Shown: piece by piece, positions 37,219 through 41,201 of the stretch | Position numbering within the stretch: position 1 is the first letter of the stretch | Layout: each line of letters begins with the position of its first letter | Assembly: GCF_000590885.1 (NCBI RefSeq) | Contig: NZ_JFHN01000073.1 | Location: 1 to 41,201, forward strand | Direction of reading: 5' to 3' | Length of the DNA: 41,201 nucleotides | Source of the DNA: Erwinia mallotivora | GTDB lineage: Bacteria > Pseudomonadota > Gammaproteobacteria > Enterobacterales > Enterobacteriaceae | Notes under the pieces: generated by a model | Told to the model about the DNA's origin: nothing | Database searches by the model: none | What the model saw: the letters and a program-made list of their open reading frames with translations, nothing else | Translations under genes and position numbers: made by a program

Positions 37219-37246
37219 TTGACGCCTGACAAGGTTTTTGTAATTT
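37219..37246 (+). promoter_or_regulatory. Predicted sigma-70 promoter P1 of gapA
   Basis: TTGACG (-35, 37219-37224), a 16-base spacer and TAATTT (-10, 37241-37246) closely match the strong, growth-linked E. coli gapA P1. Confidence 0.65.
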
Positions 37247-37270
37247 TACAGCCAACCTTTTATTCACTAA

Positions 37271-38284
<1,014 letters not shown>

Positions 38285-38304
38285 GCGTCACAAACAGATT
38301 CTGA

Positions 38305-38328
38305 AGGCGACTCCGGTCGCCTTTTTTT
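38305..38328 (+). terminator. Rho-independent terminator of gapA
   Basis: Arms AGGCGAC (38305-38311) and GTCGCCT (38316-38322) with a TCCG tetraloop are followed by a run of seven T. An imperfect second copy lies at 40448-40473. Confidence 0.92.
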
Positions 38329-38585
38329 ATGCCTGTGAGACACGTATTTTAAATCCTTTTCATTCAACTCTATCTCCAGGTCGCCCGTGCAGGATATAAA
38401 CAACCCAAATGAGACAGACAAACTGTCTCACCGGATTGTCGGATTTGGATAGCTCTGATAAATCAAATACGTCGTCACAAACAGGCAAGACGGACTACTA
38501 ATGCCATGCAAGCTATAGTCTCTATCCTTAAATGCCAATAATCATGAAAGACATTTTTGATAGCATCCTCGATTTTTCAAAAACA
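38329..38585. other. Left flank of the gapA-yeaD insertion
   Basis: 257 bases between the gapA terminator and the stop of the HemS-like gene. It contains a perfect inverted repeat TGAGACAG-5-CTGTCTCA (38410-38430), which could be the end of the HemS-like transcript or a site of a mobile element. No gene is visible. Confidence 0.45.
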
Positions 38586-39545
38586 TCATCCCTTATTTTT
38601 TGGTAACTTATTAATAATATTTTCCCAGTTATTACTTTGTTTTTTCCCTCGTTTTCTCCATCCATAGAACTGAATGATATGATTATCATCTTTATCAAAA
38701 ACCTCAAGACTGGTTATTGTCTGCCCCTCAGAGAATTTATTTACCACCCAAACCTGAGCAACAGAATCAGGTGATATTTTACACACCGCTTTTTCATTTT
38801 CTTCTGTTGTGCCATGAATAATATATTTATTTAAATTAGCGAATCTCCCTGGCTGAATTATTTTGTCAATTTTACCGGTGTAAATTTGAATGGCTGAATC
38901 ATTACCTACAAAAATCATGAATTTTTCATTTTTAGAATATATGTAATTAAGAAGTTCAGATACACTTTCCTTTTTAACCTGAAAAGCTAAATCCTCAGAA
39001 ACAGATCTTAATGCGTCTATTTTACTTATTCCTTTCTGTTCGAGCACAGGATAAAAATGATGGACATCAGTCAAACTACGCCATAGTTCTTCAATGGATT
39101 TTGTGGTGTCAATATCCATTAGTTTACCAGTCTGCTGATCAACCGGATAATTTTTGATAAGCTCATCCTGAATCATTCTGTCAGAGAAAAAACTTGTCAC
39201 CTGAACCGACCTTTCTTCATTATTAAATGTGATATTATGACGATAATTATTGTCTGCGTTTTTAGTAATTTTTATATTTACAGACTTTACTTTCCCTGGT
39301 AGGAACCGCAAATCAATCCCTTTAGGATTTAAAATTAAATGACCATTTGAATATGAATTTTTGTATTCACCGCTAACATGCAGAGATGCCCCACTGTTGA
39401 ATGTCCTTGTTTCAACAAAATTTGATATGTTTTTGATATACTTATGAATACTGGAGAGATTATTAGCAATATCGTTGTTCTTCAGACTTATCCCCATCGC
39501 ACGTTCAGTTGTGTTTATAAGTTTTCTTTCTGATTTAGTTAGCAT
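38586..39545 (-). CDS. Orphan HemS/HmuS-like hemin-utilisation protein
   Basis: A 319-residue protein, AT-rich and unlike its neighbours in codon use (many AAA, ATA, TTA). The C-terminal half carries the HemS/HmuS/ShuS domain pattern: ELWRSLTDVHHFYPVLEQKG (151-172, His162 at the conserved DVH), FMIFVGNDSAIQIYTGKIDKI (209-229), QVWVVNKFSEGQTITSLEVFD (264-284) and IIQFYGWRKRG. The N-terminal half fits the same family loosely (HVSGEYKN, GIDLRFLPGK), so both repeats seem present; family length is about 345. Relatives bind and degrade or store heme in the cytosol. No heme receptor or ABC genes adjoin it. GGGAA lies 7 bases before the ATG. The family is fairly sure; the activity is not. Confidence 0.75.
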   Translation of the reverse strand: MLTKSERKLINTTERAMGISLKNNDIANNLSSIHKYIKNISNFVETRTFNSGASLHVSGEYKNSYSNGHLILNPKGIDLRFLPGKVKSVNIKITKNADNNYRHNITFNNEERSVQVTSFFSDRMIQDELIKNYPVDQQTGKLMDIDTTKSIEELWRSLTDVHHFYPVLEQKGISKIDALRSVSEDLAFQVKKESVSELLNYIYSKNEKFMIFVGNDSAIQIYTGKIDKIIQPGRFANLNKYIIHGTTEENEKAVCKISPDSVAQVWVVNKFSEGQTITSLEVFDKDDNHIIQFYGWRKRGKKQSNNWENIINKLPKNKG

Positions 39546-39797
39546 GTAATATTTCCCTTAATTAAATTTTATTGTAACGTTCTATGTGCCCAGCTTTCGC
39601 ACAGCTTTGTTTAATATAACTATAAGAGCCTTGTAGATATAATAAAACGACTATTTATAGTTAAAATTTGATCTAAACAGGCAATCAGCAAGAATAAACT
39701 AGTCGGCCGGGTATGTTACAGTTATGGCTGGTATAAGAAATTTGATTTTCAGTTAATGTGAGCCCGATGGACTGAATTGCGATTTCCTTATCACTTA

Positions 39798-39896
39798 ATG
39801 AGAGCCAGTGGTGTTTTCATTTGCAGTAAATGTGGGAAAAAATTTGCATACATTACCCTTCGAAGAGATATCGATTGCGAACCGCTACAGCCATGA
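39798..39896 (+). CDS. Very small CxxC-containing open frame, probably a remnant
   Basis: ATG to TGA encodes 32 residues starting MRASGVFICSKCGKKFAYIT, with a single CxxC knuckle and a later cysteine. There is no ribosome site of note. It may be the end of a decayed zinc-ribbon or transposase gene. I do not recognise it and do not claim it is expressed. Confidence 0.2.
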   Translation: MRASGVFICSKCGKKFAYITLRRDIDCEPLQP

Positions 39897-40447
39897 CATC
39901 GTCTTTGTAGCCATAAACCTCCGCTATCAGGCTGATTGTGATAATTTACCTCTCGCCTTAATATGAATACTGTACAGATAGTTGATGCATGCTATAACCG
40001 CGGGCACTGACCAGGGCTGGAAAGTATTAAGAAAAATCCGTGATATGATGAATTCATTGTCTGAAGCGGGCAACAATCTAACAAAATTGTTTGGTGATCA
40101 CAGAATAAAAAATAAGTCATATTGATATTCCTCCTGTTTCACACTGTTGATTATGAATGATGTACCTCTTCTGGACAGATAAACAGACTGTTGTTGATGA
40201 CATGGTTCCGACCATTGCTCACGGATCGCTGGTAGCTGATGATGGAAAGATAAAAGTATTTTAAGGTTTAGTTCTGTTTACAGGTTTGATAACCCGGACC
40301 GCTTTTGCTTATATTGATAATCCCAAAATGGAAATGGTTTGAGTGTTAGCAAATTGTCTCAATTGCTGCTGTAAGGTGTGGTTTCATCTTGTAGAATGAG
40401 ATAGCTGTTTATCTGTCATAATAATTATTGCGTTCCAATGTTGAACA

Positions 40448-40473
40448 GGGGCAACTTCGGTCGCCTTTTTTGA
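40448..40473. repeat. Imperfect copy of the gapA terminator at the right end of the insertion
   Basis: The 26 bases from GGCAACTTCGG onward match 38306-38331 (GGCGACTCCGG onward) at 23 of 26 positions, including the T run and ATG. One mismatch breaks a stem pair. The two copies bracket the AT-rich insertion as a direct repeat. Confidence 0.7.
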
Positions 40474-40492
40474 TGAATGAAAAGGACTGATT

Positions 40493-41038
40493 ATGAACGA
40501 GACGCTTTTTTCACTGCCGGTACTGGAACAAATTACGCCCTGCATTTCCCTCCGTCAGATTGGCGAACTACCGGTATTAATCATTGTGCACCCGGCAGTA
40601 CGTGCCGCCGTGACTTTACAGGGGGCCCATCTGATTGCCTGGCAACCCGCCGCAGAAAAACCCGTCATCTGGCTGAGTGAGAAAACCGCATGGACCCAGG
40701 GTAAAGCCATCAGGGGAGGTGTGCCGGTCTGCTGGCCGTGGTTTGGCCCGGCTGGAGAACCCGCTCATGGTTTTGCACGTACACTCCCCTGGACGCTCTC
40801 AGCTCATGATGAGAATGATAAAAGTGTCATGCTGACACTGATGTTAAAAAGCGATCGGCAGACTCTGGAGCTGTGGCCACACGAATTCACGCTTCTGCTG
40901 CGCTTTCGTTTCACCGACAGTTGTGAGATTGAACTTGAAGCACACGGTGACTATGAAGCCACTGCGGCACTGCACAGCTATTTCTGTGTCGGTGATATTG
41001 CTGACGTTGAGGTCAGCGGCCTAAATAGGTGCGCCTAA
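40493..41038 (+). pseudogene. yeaD: yeaD, glucose-6-phosphate 1-epimerase-like, interrupted by an IS630-family element
   Basis: An aldose-1-epimerase-fold protein of the YeaD type, about 294 residues in E. coli, that interconverts anomers of hexose 6-phosphates. The first 177 residues are intact and family-like: LQGAHLIAWQPA, AIRGGVPVCWPWFGP, HGFARTLPW and the substrate histidine in ALHSYFCVGDI. After VEVSGL the sequence at 41024 becomes insertion-sequence DNA and the frame stops at 41038. The missing part holds the catalytic glutamate region, so the product should be inactive. The start has AAAAGGA upstream. The insertion point is after GGCCTA, i.e. within a likely CTAG. Confidence 0.85.
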
Positions 41039-41201
41039 TACCGCTACACTTTTGCCTGCCCATGTTTCGCCCCGGGGAATGGACTGACGGTTTCCATAAA
41101 ATGGCTAACCTTCCTCAGCAGTTGCCACATTGTCCGGCACCGATGATTCCGGGTTATTGTGTCGTGCAGTGCCTGCCATAGCCGTTCAACGTGGTTCACC
41201 C
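41024..41201 (-). mobile_element. IS630-family insertion sequence, one end, runs off the window
   Basis: The element begins immediately after a TA at 41022-41023, consistent with the TA duplication typical of IS630 insertion, inside the yeaD sequence CTA(G). The first 20 bases would be the terminal inverted repeat, which cannot be confirmed without the other end. Confidence 0.7.
41044..41201 (-). CDS. IS630-family transposase, C-terminal part
   Basis: A frame from the right edge to TAG at 41044-41046 gives about 51 residues: NHVERLWQALHDTITRNHRC, then a FMETVSPFPGAKHG segment and GQAKV. This is the characteristic C-terminus of IS630 transposases, with the last catalytic residue of the DDE triad in N-x-x-E-R-x-W. 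The N-terminal part and the other two acidic residues lie outside the window. Confidence 0.85.
   Translation of the reverse strand, partial: VNHVERLWQALHDTITRNHRCRTMWQLLRKVSHFMETVSPFPGAKHGQAKV

Larger units (their letters stand above)
39546..40492. other. Degraded gene-poor stretch in the gapA-yeaD insertion
   Basis: 947 AT-rich bases with no gene above 60 codons. It holds the likely promoter of the HemS-like gene and small open frames. One is 39798-39896 (32 residues, CSKCGKKF zinc-ribbon-like). One is 39985-40125 (46 residues, ending FGDHRIKNKSY). One is 40157-40264 (35 residues). Imperfect direct repeats lie at 39749-39770 and 39791-39811. At the right end is a degenerate copy of the gapA terminator (40448-40473). 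This looks like eroded mobile or accessory DNA. Confidence 0.5.

Noticed and set aside
38586..39545. Type III effector reading of the AT-rich gene
   Set aside because: No hrp-box-like promoter was seen upstream and the sequence fits the HemS family pattern along most of its length.
38329..41201. Prophage or defence island in the gapA-yeaD region
   Set aside because: Only one intact gene is present, and there is no integrase, structural gene or recognised defence domain.

Overview
The window is a chromosomal segment of a gammaproteobacterium of the order Enterobacterales. Gene content and protein sequences follow the Escherichia coli order closely but with differences (no kch, no selD, tandem oppA genes, a galU-ugd-epimerase operon) that suggest the Erwinia/Pantoea group. 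The genus is inferred from remembered synteny, not from a search.

Layout. Bases 1-1088 hold the 3' part of an unrecognised protein with an HExxH zinc-protease motif. Bases 1305-7275 carry a cysteine-cluster protein, yciC-yciB-yciA, tonB (reverse), yciI, yciY (reverse), clsA and yciU: envelope functions, thioester hydrolysis, energy transduction and cardiolipin synthesis. Bases 7384-14774 are an oligopeptide ABC importer read leftward, with two consecutive binding-protein genes (oppA2, oppA, then oppB-C-D-F). An AT-rich 617-base regulatory region precedes it and contains an NtrC-like palindrome. Then come ychE, adhE, tdk and hns. Bases 21014-24311 form a leftward galU-ugd-epimerase operon that makes UDP-glucose, UDP-glucuronate and UDP-galacturonate. 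It is followed by rssB and rssA, the RpoS-turnover pair, with rssA interrupted by an in-frame amber codon. ychJ, purU and a tRNA-Tyr complete the part that matches the E. coli 27-28 min region.

From 28534 the gene order switches to that of the E. coli 39-40 min region: xthA, ynjH-topB, ydjA, sppA, ansA, pncA, yeaC-msrB and gapA. These are DNA repair and topology, signal-peptide degradation, asparagine and nicotinamide salvage, methionine sulfoxide repair and glycolysis.

The accessory part is 38330-41201. Between gapA and yeaD lies an AT-rich insertion of about 2.1 kb. It carries one gene, a divergent orphan homologue of the HemS/HmuS hemin-utilisation family, plus about 0.9 kb of degraded sequence. 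An imperfect copy of the gapA terminator sits at its far end. yeaD itself is broken at a CTA(G) site by an IS630-family element that runs off the right edge.

No CRISPR array, prophage or multi-gene defence system is visible. The most notable items are the amber-interrupted rssA, the orphan HemS-like gene in its island, the edge HExxH protein and the NtrC-like site before the duplicated oppA genes.
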